64,000 nt of DNA from Diphasiastrum complanatum (GCA_029204225.1 CM055103.1:4496276-4560275); one strand, 5' to 3'; counted from the stretch's first letter, positions 24,159-38,000 are shown. Program-made: numbers and translations. The notes: a model not told the origin generated them from the sequence alone.

Positions 24159-25292
24159 CTTCCAACAACACTCAACTTGTCAAAGATCATGCTATGGCCG
24201 AGGAGGAGCTTCATGAAGATGAAGACCAAGTGAAATCTACTCCAAGTCCAAGGGTGCCAAGAAGATCAACAAGGACAAGGATTGAGCCATTAAGGCTCAC
24301 TTATAGTGACAAAGGGGAGCAAAGGGAAGATTCTCAACTACTCAACTCCTATACTTTCTTGAATACTATGCTTGAAGAACCAACTAGTTTTGAGGAAGCA
24401 AATAAATCTCAATATTGGAGGAAAGCTATGCAAGTAGAGTTTGATGCATTAATGGAAAATCAAACTTGGAAACTTGTTGATTTACCTTATGGAAAGAAGC
24501 CTCTTACTTGTAAATGGACATATAGATTGAAATATAATCAAGATGGTTCCATTCATAAGTACAAAGCTAGACTTGTAGCAAAAGGTTTTCTGCAAGTCAA
24601 AGGCATAGATTATGATGAAACCTTTGCACCTGTTGCAAAGCTTGTGACCATTAGATTAATCATATGTCTTGCAACTTCTTTCAAATGGGAGCCCTTCCAA
24701 CTTGATGTGACAAATGCTTTCTTGAATGGATTCTTGGAAGAGGAAATCTACATGTGCCAATCCGAGTTCTTCATCAAAGATGGAGAAGAAGACAAGGTGT
24801 GTCTCTTGAAGAAGAGTCTTTATGGACTCAAGCAAGCACCAAGAGCATGGTACTCTAGGTTGTAGTCATATCTTATTTCCATTGGATTTGTTGTAAGATC
24901 TTATGAACCATCATTGTACTACAAATGTAATGATTAAAAGATCACTATCTTAGTTTTATATGTTGATGACATTATACTCACAAGTGATCTAGATGGCATC
25001 AAGAATGTAAAACTTTCCTTGTCTAGTGAGTAGATCTAGGACTTCTTAAAGTTATACTTGGAATAGAAGTCATTTGAAGTAATGATTTTACCTTCATATG
25101 TCAATCTAAGTATGCTAGATCAATCTTAGCAAGATTTGGCATGATTCATTGTAAAGGAGTTGAAACTCCTATGGAACTATGTGTAAAAGTTTCTAAGGAA
25201 AGTGATGAAGCATCCTTTGATGACATCACTACCTATAGAATGCTTATTGGTTCCTTGATATACTGAACTATCACTAGACCAGATCTTAGTTT
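24155..25292 (+). pseudogene. Copia C reverse transcriptase
   Basis: Linker and RT: RRSTRTRIEPLRLTY, YWRKAMQVEFDAL, CKWTYRLKYNQDG, KARLVAKGFLQVKGIDYDETFAP split over 24520-24625, QLDVTNAFLNGFLEE with motif A near 24700, LLKKSLYGLKQAPRAWY, then a TAG at 24863. YVDD is present at 24959-24970. After it the frame is broken by several stops (25029 onward) up to the IGSL..IT region near 25260. Motifs A and C are intact, but the chain of stops makes this an inactive copy. Confidence 0.92.
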
Positions 25293-25768
25293 TTGTGTTG
25301 GCAAGTTGAGTCAATACATGCAAAGTCCATTAATATGTCATTGGAAAGGAGCAAAAAGGGTGTTAAGGTACATCTCGGCTACAAAGACTTTGGCATAGTT
25401 TATGAAAGGACTAATATTTGTTTGAGAGCATATTTGGACTCAAGTTTTGCAGGTGACAAGATGGATAGAAGATCCATAAGTGCATTTGCTACATTCTTAT
25501 GTGGAGAAGTTATATCTTGGCTTTCAAAAAAGCAAGATACGGCCATCTCTCTTTCATCAATAGAATCCGAATATAAAGCTATGACAACAACAACAAAGGA
25601 GGTTCTTTGGCTTAAAAGGCTTTTGGAGGAGCTACATGTGATCAAGGATGAAGACATTCCATGCATATATTGTGATAATCAAGCAGCTCAACAACTTGCA
25701 AACAATCCAGTCTTCCATGCTCGAACAAAGCACATAGAGATTGCACATCATTTCGTGAGGGAGAAAGT
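25293..25768 (+). pseudogene. Copia C RNase H, truncated
   Basis: Reads RAYLDSSFAGDKMDRRSISAF with the first catalytic Asp, VISWLSKKQDTAISLSSIESEYKAM, VLWLKRLLEEL, YCDNQAAQQLANNPVFHARTK (split over 25660-25730) and IAHHFVREKV. It ends abruptly at about 25768. The usual ADLLTKPL tail, polypurine tract and first part of the 3' LTR are replaced by an unrelated block with a (GA)n tract. Confidence 0.92.
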
Positions 25769-26071
<303 letters not shown>

Positions 26072-26668
26072 TAATATTTTGAATAGGTGTCACATCCCAT
26101 GTGTAGAGGACAGCTCACACGTGTGAAAATAGCTGAATTAGGCTAGTTTTTGCTTCTAGAAGATTTCCATGAAGATCTCCATATAGTAAGAAAATAGACC
26201 AAAAATGCCCAAAATGGAAAGTTTTGATCCAGGTGTCAAATTGCATGATGGTGACAAGGCATCCTCACACGTGTGAAATTTGATGCATGATCAGTACCTC
26301 GAGCTCCAAAAATGTATATATAGAGGCTTATTTGGCCATTATCAATGTGAGACACCAATCTTGGTTTTGGAAGCAATTTTGAGTGATTCTCTCCATTTGT
26401 CTACATTTGTTTTGATTGTTTTGAGGTGCTATCAATGTGTACTTGATTTTCAGGTTGGATTCCGTACTCAGACAGGGTTTCACACGTGGGAAACCAGAAA
26501 GTACACCTACCTTCAATTAATGATTGTTCTTGTTAGGATTTTGTGTCTAGAATTGATCTAGATTGATCTTAATCTCAAGTAGATTGATAAATCAAGTAAT
26601 CTGACAACCAATCCCTCTTGAGGATCAGATTAGGATCCACTCTTGGTCCTTTTTTTACTTTTTGCACA
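26072..26668 (+). repeat. 3' LTR of copia C, 5'-truncated
   Basis: Matches 21491-22075 with few differences, including CACACGTGTG at 26116-26125 and 26266-26275 and the TATATATAGAGG box. It ends TTTTTGCACA at 26668, followed by the duplicated target CTTCA. The first ~225 bp present in the left LTR are absent. Confidence 0.92.
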
Positions 26669-27292
26669 CTTCAGTTGATCTTCCAGCTCCTTATTGGTGC
26701 TTTGGAGGGTTGCTCGAGCATGTCTTTCTTCTTGTAATGAGGCTTGCAAGGTCTAGAGTTGTTGCTTGAGCAATGCTTTTTCGTTCTTGAATTGGTTGAA
26801 TTGATCTTGCATTGCCTCCAGTGCCTCTAGAGTGGCATCAAATTTGCCTTGGGCTTCCTCTAGGGCTGCGTCTTTCTTTGTCAACTCGGTTTGAGCTTCT
26901 TCAAGTTTCTTGTTCTTATGCAACAACTCTAACTTGGTTGCTTCCATCTCTTCATCCTTCTGAATAAGGTTAACTCGTATAATATCATACTTGCTCCAAG
27001 GCTTCCTTGAAACCTTTTCCAAATTGAAGAAATTTTGGATGGATGCCTGGGTGTCTGCTAGCAGTGTCCTGAAGGTCTTTAGGTAAAGCTCTTCATCAAG
27101 GACCGCTGGTTCCACATCATCATCATGTTCTTGTTGGATATCAAGAATTTTCTGATCTTCGTATATTGCCTTCATCTGGATATCATCCTGCATTGGCTCT
27201 TGCTCAGCAACAGCTTCAGTATCTTCTGTCTCTGGTTCTTGAACTTTCTCATTGCTGGAGACCGGCTTGTACTACGGTGAAGGAGAAGACAT
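26669..27292 (-). pseudogene. Gypsy downstream ORF3, N-terminal coiled-coil part
   Basis: Minus strand from an ATG at 27290-27292 (MSSPSP, then TAG at 27272-27274). An acidic segment (EPETEDTEAVAEQEPM) is followed from about 26990 by a Lys/Glu/Leu/Gln-rich heptad-like region (KLELLHKNKKLEEAQTEL, KKDAALEEAQGKFDATLEAL, QFNQFKNEKALLKQQL) typical of a long coiled coil. It continues to the copia C target site and resumes at 21261. It lies immediately downstream of gypsy integrase on the same strand. Function unknown; it resembles the coiled coils of accessory or gag-like ORFs of plant retrotransposons only in composition. Confidence 0.6.
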
Positions 27293-27429
27293 TCTCACCG
27301 AACTTGCATCTTCTGTGTTGAAGATGAGGATGCAAATTCAATAGAAGTCACCTTTGATGTCCACATTTGAGAATCACCCTCAATAGATGGAGCTAACTCT
27401 GGCAGCACTAGCGCAATCCTGATATCCTC

Positions 27430-27900
27430 CTATACATATAAAATTCCAACATGCATGCATAATATTCCAAACTGTAAACCTAGTCTAGAAAATTGTTTAT
27501 CTTTGACTGATTTATAGGATTGTTTAAAAGCAATCTGTCCGAAAGCAATATGCTCTCCATTTAGAGCTCTGAGAAGGTATCTCATATTTTTGTTGAAAAT
27601 TGTGGGACATCCATAATGAATGATGATGTTTTGAAACAAAAACGTTGCCACAGTTTTGGCGTCGTTTTTTACTGTAGCTTCGGCCTTGGTAGCATAGTCC
27701 GTTGCAACGAGAATGTCAAGATGACGGGTTTTACGAGTGGTTGGCTTGATAGGCCCTACAAAATCTATTCTCCATTTCTCGAACGGTGCTAAGGGAATAA
27801 TCGGTGTAAGTGCCCAATGTGTCGTGAAGCTGGGTTTCTCCATCCTTTGACATGGATCGCATTTTTGAATGGTGGCCCCCCGAATCTTCCTCATGTAGTG
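27430..27900 (-). pseudogene. Gypsy integrase, truncated
   Basis: Minus strand. CDPCQRMEKPS is the second half of the HHCC zinc finger, after a damaged HEEDSGGHHS segment at about 27930. Then come FEKWRIDFVGPI with the first catalytic Asp, VATDYATKAEA with its partner and HYGCPTIFNKNM, where the normal SDNG aspartate is lost. After about 27560 the pattern is unrecognisable and the catalytic Glu is not seen. A short unrecognised coding-like stretch separates it from the downstream ORF at 27292. Confidence 0.87.
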
Positions 27901-28498
27901 CTCTTATTGTAGAAGTGATCTTGGTGGGTTCCAAACAGCGGCGAAGGATATCATCAGTTCGTAACTTATACAGTACCTTATCTACAATCGTGTAGGGTCC
28001 TACTTCCGCAAAAATGTCTTCATAAATAGATGATTCCGCTTGAATGCGCATTATGTGCTCATCTGGGAATTCATCTAATATTGGTTCAAATTTATTCTTA
28101 GTTTTAAGTCGTGATATATAATCAGCATTTTGGTGGTTCTTCCCCCTTCTTAACTCTACTTGATAATCGAATTCATCTAATAATAGGACCCATCTAGCTA
28201 TCATTCTTGAAAGATCAGGCTTATTTACTAGATGCTTCAATGCATAATGGTCTACATGAAAAACAAAAGGATATCCTAGTAGATAATGCCTAAATTTTTT
28301 CACTAAGTAGATCATACCTAATCCTCCCGCTCTATAGCGGAATAATTTTTTTCGGATGCTGCTAGTTGTCTACCAGCGTAATAAATTGGATAATCCATTT
28401 TTTGATCATCCTTTTGGATAAGCACTAGACCAATTGCAAACGATGAAATGTCTACATATATGTGAAATTTCTCAGTCCAATCTAGAGGTCTAACTCCA
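27901..28498 (-). pseudogene. Gypsy RNase H
   Basis: Minus strand from a truncation at 28498: VDISSFAIGLVLIQKDD with the RNase H aspartate (DAS changed to DIS), YPIYYAGRQLAASEKNYS, HYLLGYPFVFHVDHYALKHL, then ARWVLLLDEFDYQVELRRGK and NADYISRL. This is the standard order of Ty3/gypsy RNase H leading to integrase. The RT is gone; at 28498/28499 the sequence abuts plus-strand copia D. Confidence 0.92.
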
Positions 28499-29336
<838 letters not shown>

Positions 29337-29941
29337 TGTTGGAATTCAATGCTCAGCCTCAAATCCATTCAATAATGAGCATCCTGAAAAACCAAAAACA
29401 CAAGGCTCGAATTTCTTAGCAGAGGATCGAAAAACTTTAGGATTGAATTTTTTAGAATTATTTGATATTGGATTGACTCGAAAAATTCTATATTTTTTGA
29501 GTCATTGTACATTTTTTGATACTTGTAAATTTCGATACTGTCAGTCTAAAATCTGACCCAACGACTTCGCGTTCACAGTCCGCCCACTTTGTACATGCAT
29601 TAACTGTAATGAGGTGGTTGTAATAACTACAACAAAACTTAGTTGTAGATATTTTGTAGGATATCAGTCCTAGAAACTTCATCAAAAAACTTCTTCTGAT
29701 TATTCAAGTTTTTGTAACAAGAGTTATCACTCTCAACAACTATAAGTTGAAGTTATCACTTCAAGCATTGTACTCACTGTTTGATATTAATCAGAGTGCA
29801 AATTTTCAGTCCCATTACTATATCGTTTCATTGTGCATTTGTTTGAATCATTCAATTTCAATATTTTGTTGTTGGTTTTTGTGCTTCTGATCCTACATGC
29901 ACCTGCTCGAGTTTTTGCTGACTAACCTATCAATTTTGACA
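29337..29941 (+). repeat. 3' LTR of copia D
   Basis: Starts TGTTGGAATTC directly after the polypurine tract. The likely end is ...ATTTTGACA at 29941, giving about 605 bp. The right boundary is uncertain because the other LTR is not in the window. No CACACGTGTG palindromes, unlike copias A, C and H. Confidence 0.65.
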
Positions 29942-30559
29942 ATATTCACATTTACAAAAACAACAAAACAAATTTTAATAGCATACAAGTTGTCTAAGAA
30001 ATTTAAATAACACAAGCTTTATAAAACTTAAGTATATTGTAAAACAATGTTTATGCACAAATACACTTTAACTGCATAGTGTAGTTATCTCATTAACTTC
30101 AATATTTATATGTCTAATAGTTGATCATCTTTTTCAACATCCACTTTTTCTTTTTCTTTCTCTACAAAAGCTCCTTGGTCAGCTTGTCCAGGAGGAGTGT
30201 CCAAAATTGTCCTCGTTGAAGTGAATAGGAGGCATTGGCTCCATGGAAGTGCCTTGAAACTTATCATCAACAGCCATAAGACGAGAGCCTACGTCCTTGT
30301 CAGGAAGCTCATGCACAATAGCTACTCACATATCAATATATGAAGCCTAAACTTCGTCAAAGCTATAGCGCTGTGCAATGGCGCTTCAATTTTAATGTAC
30401 AAAGAGTTGTTAGTATCTAAAACAAGTTATCAAATAACAATATAGTCATTAATACAACTCATCACATAAAAAAGTTATTCAATAATTTTTCATCCATTAC
30501 AAATAAAAACTTGTTCTAGCAAACAAATTCAAAATCCTTGAATACTATTTCTGAAGACA
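29942..30559. other. Spacer, no gene seen
   Basis: AT-rich sequence between copia D and copia E. I see no ORF, repeat or motif beyond short A/T runs. Confidence 0.5.
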
Positions 30560-32225
30560 AAGTTCCAGAGATTGCGGATGGATGATGGTGCAGCTATTGT
30601 CGATCACATACTGAAGATCAAAGAGATTCGTGACCAATTAGCAGCAGTTGGAGAGCGAGTACAAGATCATGAGATCGTGCAATTGACATTGAATAGTTTG
30701 AGTGAGTCACATCAGATGTTTGTGATCAATATAGCCACAAGAGAAAATCTTCCAACCTCTGAAGAACTAGGTGGATTGCTTTTGCAAGAAGAGCAACGTC
30801 AAGAGAACTTGAATCATCGTAACAGGGGCTATGATCAAGCTCTTGCAGTTAGAGGACGAGGTGGAAGATTTTGTCGTGGAAGGTATCAATCAAGAGGAGG
30901 AAACTCAAGTCGGGGATCATTTCAACAATTTCATGAGCAAGTCAATGATAATCTGAATCAAGACAATTGGAATCAAGGCCGAGGTCAAGGACACGGCTAT
31001 TCAAGACAAAATAAACTTGGAAATTGTAGGTACTACAACAAACCTGGCCATTGGGAGCATGAATGCTTCAAGAAACAAAAGGAGATAGAACAAAGAAAAG
31101 GCAAATGGCAAGCGGGCAATTATGCTGATCAACATCAATTTGATGATGATTATTATGAAGACAACTATGCTGATCAACATCGATACGATGATGATCAACA
31201 TGAAAATGATATAGGTGAGAGTTCAAACTTGTTCATTACAGCATTAATAACAAGTGACGAAGCTAAGGATACCTGGTACATTGATAGTGGTGCGTCCAAG
31301 CACATGACTTCAAGGAAAGAGTGGTTTTCAGAACTCAAGGAAACTCACAATGGTGATGAAGTTGGACAAGCCGATGGCCAATTACTATCTGTTAAAGAAT
31401 TTGGAGTGGTACCAGTGAAGTTAGCCAATGAGAAGATAAAGTGGATAAGCAATGTGCAATATGTACCTGGCTTAGCTAACAATCTACTATCTGTTGGGAC
31501 GATGGCTGATCAATAACTCATGGTTAAGTTTGACATCGACAAATGTCTTGCCAAAGACATTAAGAATCACTACAAAGTGATTGCTATAGGAGCTAGAGTC
31601 AATGGAAATCGACTCTACAAATTGAATGCGAGATCTTTTACTCAAGCTATGGTAAGCACTGTTGATAGTTGAAGTGACCTTTGGCATCAAAGGTTTGGTC
31701 ATATTAGTGCTCAAAGCTTGCAAATCCTTAAAAGAGGTAATCTAGTTGTTGGATTGCTTGATATCCCTTTTGAAGAAAAAAATTGTGAGGGTTGTATTTT
31801 GGGAAAACAACATAGAGAAAGATTTTCTAAAGATGGAGCAAGAAGAGCCAATGGCATTCTTGATCTTGTTCATAGTGATTTGTGTGGACCAATACAAACT
31901 AGGTCCATTAGTGTTGTTACTATTTCATCACATTCATTGATGACTATAGTAGACATATCTGGATTTATTTCATAAACAAGAAATCTGATGCTTTTGCCAA
32001 GTTTAGAGAGTTCAAGGCTCTAGTTGAAAAACAAACAGGTTGTTATATTAAGACCCTCAGATCAGATGGTGGTGGTGAGTATTTCTCAATAGAGTTTATA
32101 AATTTTTGCAAGGATCAGGGGATCAAGAGACAAACTACTGCACCCTCTTCACCACAACAGAATGGAGTTGCAGAACGGAAAAACAAATCCATTGTGGAGA
32201 TGTCTAGGGCAATGCCAAAGTAGAT
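30560..32225 (+). pseudogene. Copia E gag-protease-integrase fragment
   Basis: Plus strand, one open frame from 30572 to 31516. Gag C-terminal half: VDHILKIKEIRDQLAAVGERV, EELGGLLLQEEQRQ, an Arg/Gly-rich stretch, zinc knuckle CRYYNKPGHWEHEC (second Cys changed to Tyr) near 31027-31068, and a duplicated acidic YADQHQFDDDYYEDNYADQH stretch. Protease WYIDSGASKHM is near 31275 and YVPGLANNLLSVG near 31465. After a TAA at 31514-31516 come GAG-pre-integrase (LWHQRFGHISAQS, CEGCILGKQHRERF, LVHSDLCGP) and a stop-ridden core up to QQNGVAERKNKSIVEMSRA near 32200. Gag N-terminus, RT and LTRs are absent. Confidence 0.9.
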
Positions 32226-32228
32226 GCA

Positions 32229-32935
32229 TCTCTTGAATAAAAAAGAAGTAAAGAATCTAGAAAAGAGAAATAGAGCTATCGATTATGCAGTTTGTTTACG
32301 CAAGCAAAGAACTCTTCTTGAAAAGGCCAAAAAGTATGCAGCAGATGAAAATATTACTTGATGGGATGATGTCTTTGTTGAACAGGAACATATATTGCAT
32401 TGAATCATTCATGAGCTTGATGATCTGTCAAGTGAGTTTATGTGGCCAAGTACCTTTCATTCCAAAGAAATGCAAGATTCACATAATGATCGACAACCTC
32501 CTTCTGCTATTCTTCCTTCCCTTGAGAATAGGGAAATATACCTTGGTGCAAAAAGATCACAAGCTAGAAGAAAGAGAATGGAAGAAATGTGGAGAGGTGA
32601 TCTCCAAGATTTGAGAGAAGCTTGATTGCGACACTTGCCTCTAAGGATCCGTTAGGACATCCTTTTTGGATAGAAAAAGTCTTGTCAATATCTCGGGATG
32701 CTTCGTCAAATGCAATAATTAATATCAATGTGCATTGGCTTAAAACAGATCACAAAGATGCCTTCAAGGGAAAGTACTCATTTGAGATGTTAACTGCTGG
32801 AAAAGGAAAATCCAAAAAATGGAAATAAAAAAATACATGTAGTACAACTATTTTGCGATTGGAGGATGTTGATATACTCGTGTATGATTTTGAGCTCACA
32901 AAGACATGACATATGAGAAAATCAACTATTGACAT
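32229..32935 (+). pseudogene. Unrecognised coding-like block joined to copia E
   Basis: Directly after the copia E integrase the sequence changes character. Plus-strand frames read NKKEVKNLEKRNRAIDYAVCL and KQRTLLEKAKKYAADENIT near 32230-32360, RSQARRKRMEEMWRGDL near 32560-32610, then HPFWIEKVLSISRD, INVHWLKTD, FKGKYSFEML and EDVDILVYDFELTK near 32650-32900. Stops and frame shifts interrupt it. The '.PFWI.KV ... NI.VHW ... G.Y' pattern looks like a small beta-rich module near the C-terminus of some plant transposases, but I cannot name the family. It is probably a DNA-transposon scrap rather than a host gene. Confidence 0.4.
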
Positions 32936-34690
32936 TTTGAAACTAAAAATTCCGACATTGATCCTAGAGAAATCCTATGGACATGGAGATGTGCTATTCA
33001 GAAGACTAATTGCTCTGATGTACTTGGAAGGGTTTGGTAATGATTTTTCACCTCAAATTCATAAGTGTAATATTGACTTTGATCAATAGAATGATGCAAT
33101 TGTAATTTGTTTCGTTTACATTAAGTTTAGTTTATATTGTTAATGTGTAATGGAATTTAGTCATCACTGGCATTTCACATAATTCATAATGTTCGCGGAA
33201 TTGTATATTTTAGAAAAGGATCTACTATTCTTTTAGACCACTTACTTATCATTCGCTATGTTACTCCAAACTTAAACCCAAAAGAGTCCCACAATGTAGA
33301 GGGTTAGTTGTAATTAAAAAAATCAGATTAGTTATAGAATTAGCCTAACACCTATCCTTGGGCACAACTTGAACCATGCACACAATTTGGATCAAATTCA
33401 AACCTAGGAAGGTGAAGTTAATTACTTCCTATTCAATCTTCAATGCTATAGGATGTAATTTTAAGTCTCAAACCTTTTATCAACAATATATTGATGGGAA
33501 GTCATTTGTGGAATACCACAACTCTCTTGTTTTGAAAGGCATCATTGAAAGGCATCACATCCCATATGTTTGAAACCATGTGTTTGAAACCAACCTCGAG
33601 AGCAATTTGCTAACATGGTTCTTGTTTTTTTTTTTCCAATTTAAAAGTTTTGTGGTGTTTTCATATGTATGAAGGACCCTTTACCTTGACCTTATATTGA
33701 TGCATGGTCACCTCATGGTACCTCAAAATCTTTCTTTTTTCTATCACCAAACCATGTTTAAGTACCTTTTCCTCTTTTTCTTGAACATTCCTATATGCCA
33801 TCTACACTAGGCCTCCACCAATCTTGGGGAGAAAGGGAAAAATGGTTTGTTTTGAGAACGGTCAAAGGAGTGGGAGACACCTTTTCAAAAGTTGCTATGT
33901 CTCTTTGGTGTGGGAAATACATGCACATTGCATTCTTTTCCTTTTCCTTTCCTTTCATTATAAACATGGTGATACCATCTTGAAGATTTTCCTTTATTAT
34001 TCACTAAGAACATAGAAATAGAAGTATGTAGAATGCAATAATAAGACATCCATTGCCTTCAAAATATGAGTGTACATCCAAAGTGCGGATTCTCTAAGGA
34101 CATGGGCCATAGAAGTATTTAGAATGGAATGAGGTTATCCATTGCATCCAAACTTCCAAAGCATGGATGTAGTTAAAAACTATTGTACTAAAGCGAGTGT
34201 GAGTACGTGTAAATATTGTACATCATGATGCTAGAGCAAAGTACCTTCCATTACATGCAAGATGATGATGAGGATGCAACTTATGCCAGTTCCTACACAT
34301 GCCTTTAATGCCAAGTATAGGAAGATGCCCATCCAAAGGTGCACATTAAGTGAGAAAATGGCACTGCCACTCTGTCACTGTTGGATGGGCATTTTTTTGC
34401 ACGTGGCATTAAAATGCCGTGCAAGATTCATCCTAGACTCGCGCAAAGCGTGGATGTAGTGGAAACCGTTGTACCAAAGCTGGTGTGATGTACTCTTAAA
34501 TATCATACATGATCATGTTAGATCAAAGTACCTTCCTTGCATAGTAGGGCAGTCTTTGACCTTGTCATGGTGGATCATGTATAGCCTATTTCATCCATGA
34601 ATGGAACAAGTGTCAAAAGAAGAGATACCAAAGACAAGTCAACAAGAGGGCTTTGCTCCAGGTAAGGCATGTAAACTGTTTAAACCTCAT
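32936..34690. other. Intergenic, with diverged direct repeats
   Basis: No coding sequence I can support. Segment 34158-34260 (GCATGGATGTAGT ... CAAAGTACCTTCC) recurs in diverged form at 34447-34545 (GCGTGGATGTAGT ... CAAAGTACCTTCC). Between them 34302-34412 can fold back: TAATGCCA and GATGCCCATCC pair with GGATGGGCAT and TGGCATTA. The whole could be a short non-autonomous element. Confidence 0.5.
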
Positions 34691-35090
34691 TTTTTAAGGT
34701 GATAAAAGGGTAAAAGGGTAACAGGTCAGACACTACCCCCATTGGCTGTCAAACTGCTTCAACAAAACCCACGATTCGTTCCTTTCGATGACGCGTTTGC
34801 TTTCTCGACGATTTTCGGTGATGCTATCGTCTGCGCGATCATTGAGCTGCCCTGTTTCTGACAGAAAAATTTGCATTTCTATCCATTCCATCATTCTTCC
34901 CGTCTTGCATTTGCAGGTTTCATCATCAGATCACAGTCCTTTTCCTTGATGCAAGCAGAAATCAGGAATGGTTTTTCAGATTTCCAGCCATACCTGGTAA
35001 CGAGGACCTCGCTGCTGTGGATGATGTTATAGGAGCTGCATGTGAAGGCAGAGTCTAGAGTTCATTTGAAGCAGTGTGTTCGTGGCAGGG
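34691..35090 (+). promoter_or_regulatory. Presumed promoter and 5' leader of BASS1-like gene
   Basis: 400 bp before the start codon, less AT-rich than the flank. I see no convincing TATA box; the sequence has GATGACGCG near 34788 and pyrimidine-rich stretches. An upstream ATG followed at once by TGA lies at about 35040. The boundaries are assumed, not shown. Confidence 0.3.
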
Positions 35091-38000
35091 ATGGCTGGTA
35101 TCGTGACTCACAAGTGTATGGTGACTGTGGAGCCGGGTGCTGTAAGAGATAAGGGGATTCGGCCTTTCTTGGGCCAAGCTCAGGCGCGTACTGTGCGTAC
35201 CTATGCAGGTGTGTGCTCTCACTCTGTGCCTGAGGAAACCATTGAATGATGCAGTAGATGCATGTCCATATTGAAGGACTGCAATGCAGGGTAATTGTTC
35301 ATTTTGAGTCTAGCCATTTTGCGTATTCAAGGACTTTAATGGATGGTGTTCATTGAGTCGAAGTGGCAAATCGAGGACTGTAGTGCATGGTAATTGCCGA
35401 TTTTTGAGTTTAACTGGCGAATGATCTTGTTGGAGCATTGAAGATCCATTCCCGACTGTAAGTCTGATTGTGTAAGGATTGTGAAAGAAATCGCGTAGGA
35501 GATCTATTCTGCATATTCCAGGAGTATAATGCATGATAACTGTTTATTTTTGAGTTCACTGACAAATGGCTTTGTTGGAGCCGTAAATATTTTTTCAATG
35601 TTTAAGCCTTAAGGATCGTGAAGGAAAATGAGTTATGTTTTTGTGTGTTAGAAATTAGAATTCGAATCTGTTGTCTGTGGTAGCAAAGCTCAAAGTATTC
35701 AATCAAAGTGACACATGCTTTGTGCCACGTCTAAAGCCTTGAGATTTTTAATTGAAACTGCTAAACTTCGATCCAATATCATTCAGATAAAATGTATAAT
35801 TTTGATGGATCGCTGTGAAAAATTAATGATTTGGTTGCTGATTTGAAGGTGACATATAATAAAATATCTCTACAGCATCAGTTGATTACTGTCTCAGATT
35901 GTTTCCTTTTGTATTTCAGAAGACTACAGTCTATTAACGATGCTATATAACACCCCGTGGCTGGTAAGAGTACTTCTGTGAGTGAACTTAAAAAATGTGC
36001 AAGTAATTTTGATGACATTGTTCGTTGGTCTGCTCGAGTGTTTGCAGGCTTGCCATACCCCGTATTTTCAGCAAGTAAAGAAGTTTCAAAGAAATTAACG
36101 TTTGGGAAATTGGACAGTAAGCTCTTACTTGCCTCTACAATCTTCAATGTTCCATCTCGGTGAGTGTTATAATTCATCAGAGTTTACAGTAGTTAGGCCA
36201 AATTTTGGTGTCACCCTTATTTTTGACTTTTTGATTTTTGGTGTCAATTTTTTTGGCATATCTTAATGTCCTGAGATTCGTTATGGACCAGGGCTGCCCT
36301 TTGTATAGTATCTACTGTCTAGCTAACAAGTTAATTTTTGCTGTCAAGTTGTTGAGCTTAAATTCGGATCCAGTTATAGGCTGATCTAGATTTATTTCAA
36401 ATGACTCCCATAGTCTATCAACAAAATTGGAAGACATTTCTGCTTCTAATCTTTGAGGAGGAGGAAATTTTTTTTGGCATTCTTCATGATACATGAATGT
36501 TTTTCTATTTGAAGGTTATGTAAAGAGCCTGCAGCTGGCAGTGCTGAAATTACTTCTTCGGAGGAACTATCTGATAATTCTTTTGAGAAAGTTGCTCCTC
36601 AAGGAAGCACATTTGACAAAGTTGTCGAGACTTTAACAACGCTCTTTCCTGTTTGGGTATGTGCTACCAAATCCATCAACTTCTCTAATAAATCCTCAAT
36701 GGCAAGTTTTTTAAGCCACGTTCTCGTTCTGAGGGCAAACATAGTATATTGACTTTAAGTATTCAATTTCAGCATCACTGGGAACTTTGCAAAGTTATGG
36801 GACAGTTTGAGAGTTTTTATAACATCAAGACATGCCATATCAAGTGCATGATCCTGATTGTAACCAAACTCTTGATGCGTAAACTTTATATTCGCTGTCT
36901 GGGTGCAGGTAATTCTTGGAACTTTTATAGGGATCTGGAAACCTTCTGCTGTAAGCACCAGATCTATTGCTTACTTTGCCCAGTTTTAATTATATTATAG
37001 GCTGTTTCCTGTGAAACACAGTGGCTATCAATGACGTGAGGGTATGTTTAGTAAGTCAAGCTTTGACTTTTGAAAGTCTCGCCTAAGCTCCTGTGAACCT
37101 ACCTAAACAAAGCTTTTTTTAACAGGTCACCTGGCTGCAAACTGATCTGTTCACCTTGAGTTTAGGCTTTCTTATGCTATCAATGGGGCTGACATTGACA
37201 TTCGAAGATTTCAGACGCTGTCTTCGAAACCCTTGGACGGTAACTTAGGCCGTAATTGACACAAATAATTGGACATGGTTAACATTTTTTTCACTAGATC
37301 TCCTCCCTGTAGTAATACTTTGAAACTGGTAACCTTGATCAACTTTTGATCTAACATACGATTGCTGTCTATCAAATATTCTCTACAGGTTGGTGTTGGG
37401 TTTGTAGCACAGTATCTTGTGAAACCTTGTCTCGGATTTTTCATTGCCTTGGTAAGGCCATTCCCCTATCACTGTTGGTTATTTAGTTCCATTGGCCACA
37501 AGCTGGGCCGAATTTTGCCATTTATAACTGCCTTACAGATGCCTGTGGTGTAAACTTTATAAGAGATTTATGAATGACTTTCACTGTATTACAGGGACTA
37601 AAGCTTTCAGCACCTCTGGCAACTGGTTTAATTTTAGTCTCCTGTTGTCCTGGAGGCCAGGCATCAAATGTTGCTACATACATCTCGAAAGGAAATGTGG
37701 CTCTCTCAGTACTCATGACAACGTAATTACCGGTTTATACTCGGCTTCAGCTTTGCTCCTTTCTTACTTTTCTTTGATTGACATGTCATGTAAATTTTGG
37801 CAATTTATTTTCAAGGAAGCACAGAACCAGTCTGCAAACTATATATTGCCTTGACTTGGGCACATAGGCACTCATAAATCATACAATCTCAATGTCTCTA
37901 TAAGAATATCATGCTGAAAAGTAGTGTAATTAGGTCTGTCTAGTCAAAATTGTAAATCTTGTCTAGAAAAGCACCAACCAATATTTAAGGAGCAATACAA

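Noticed and set aside
35878-36177. 99-codon minus-strand ORF
   Set aside because: Antisense of BASS1 exon 2.
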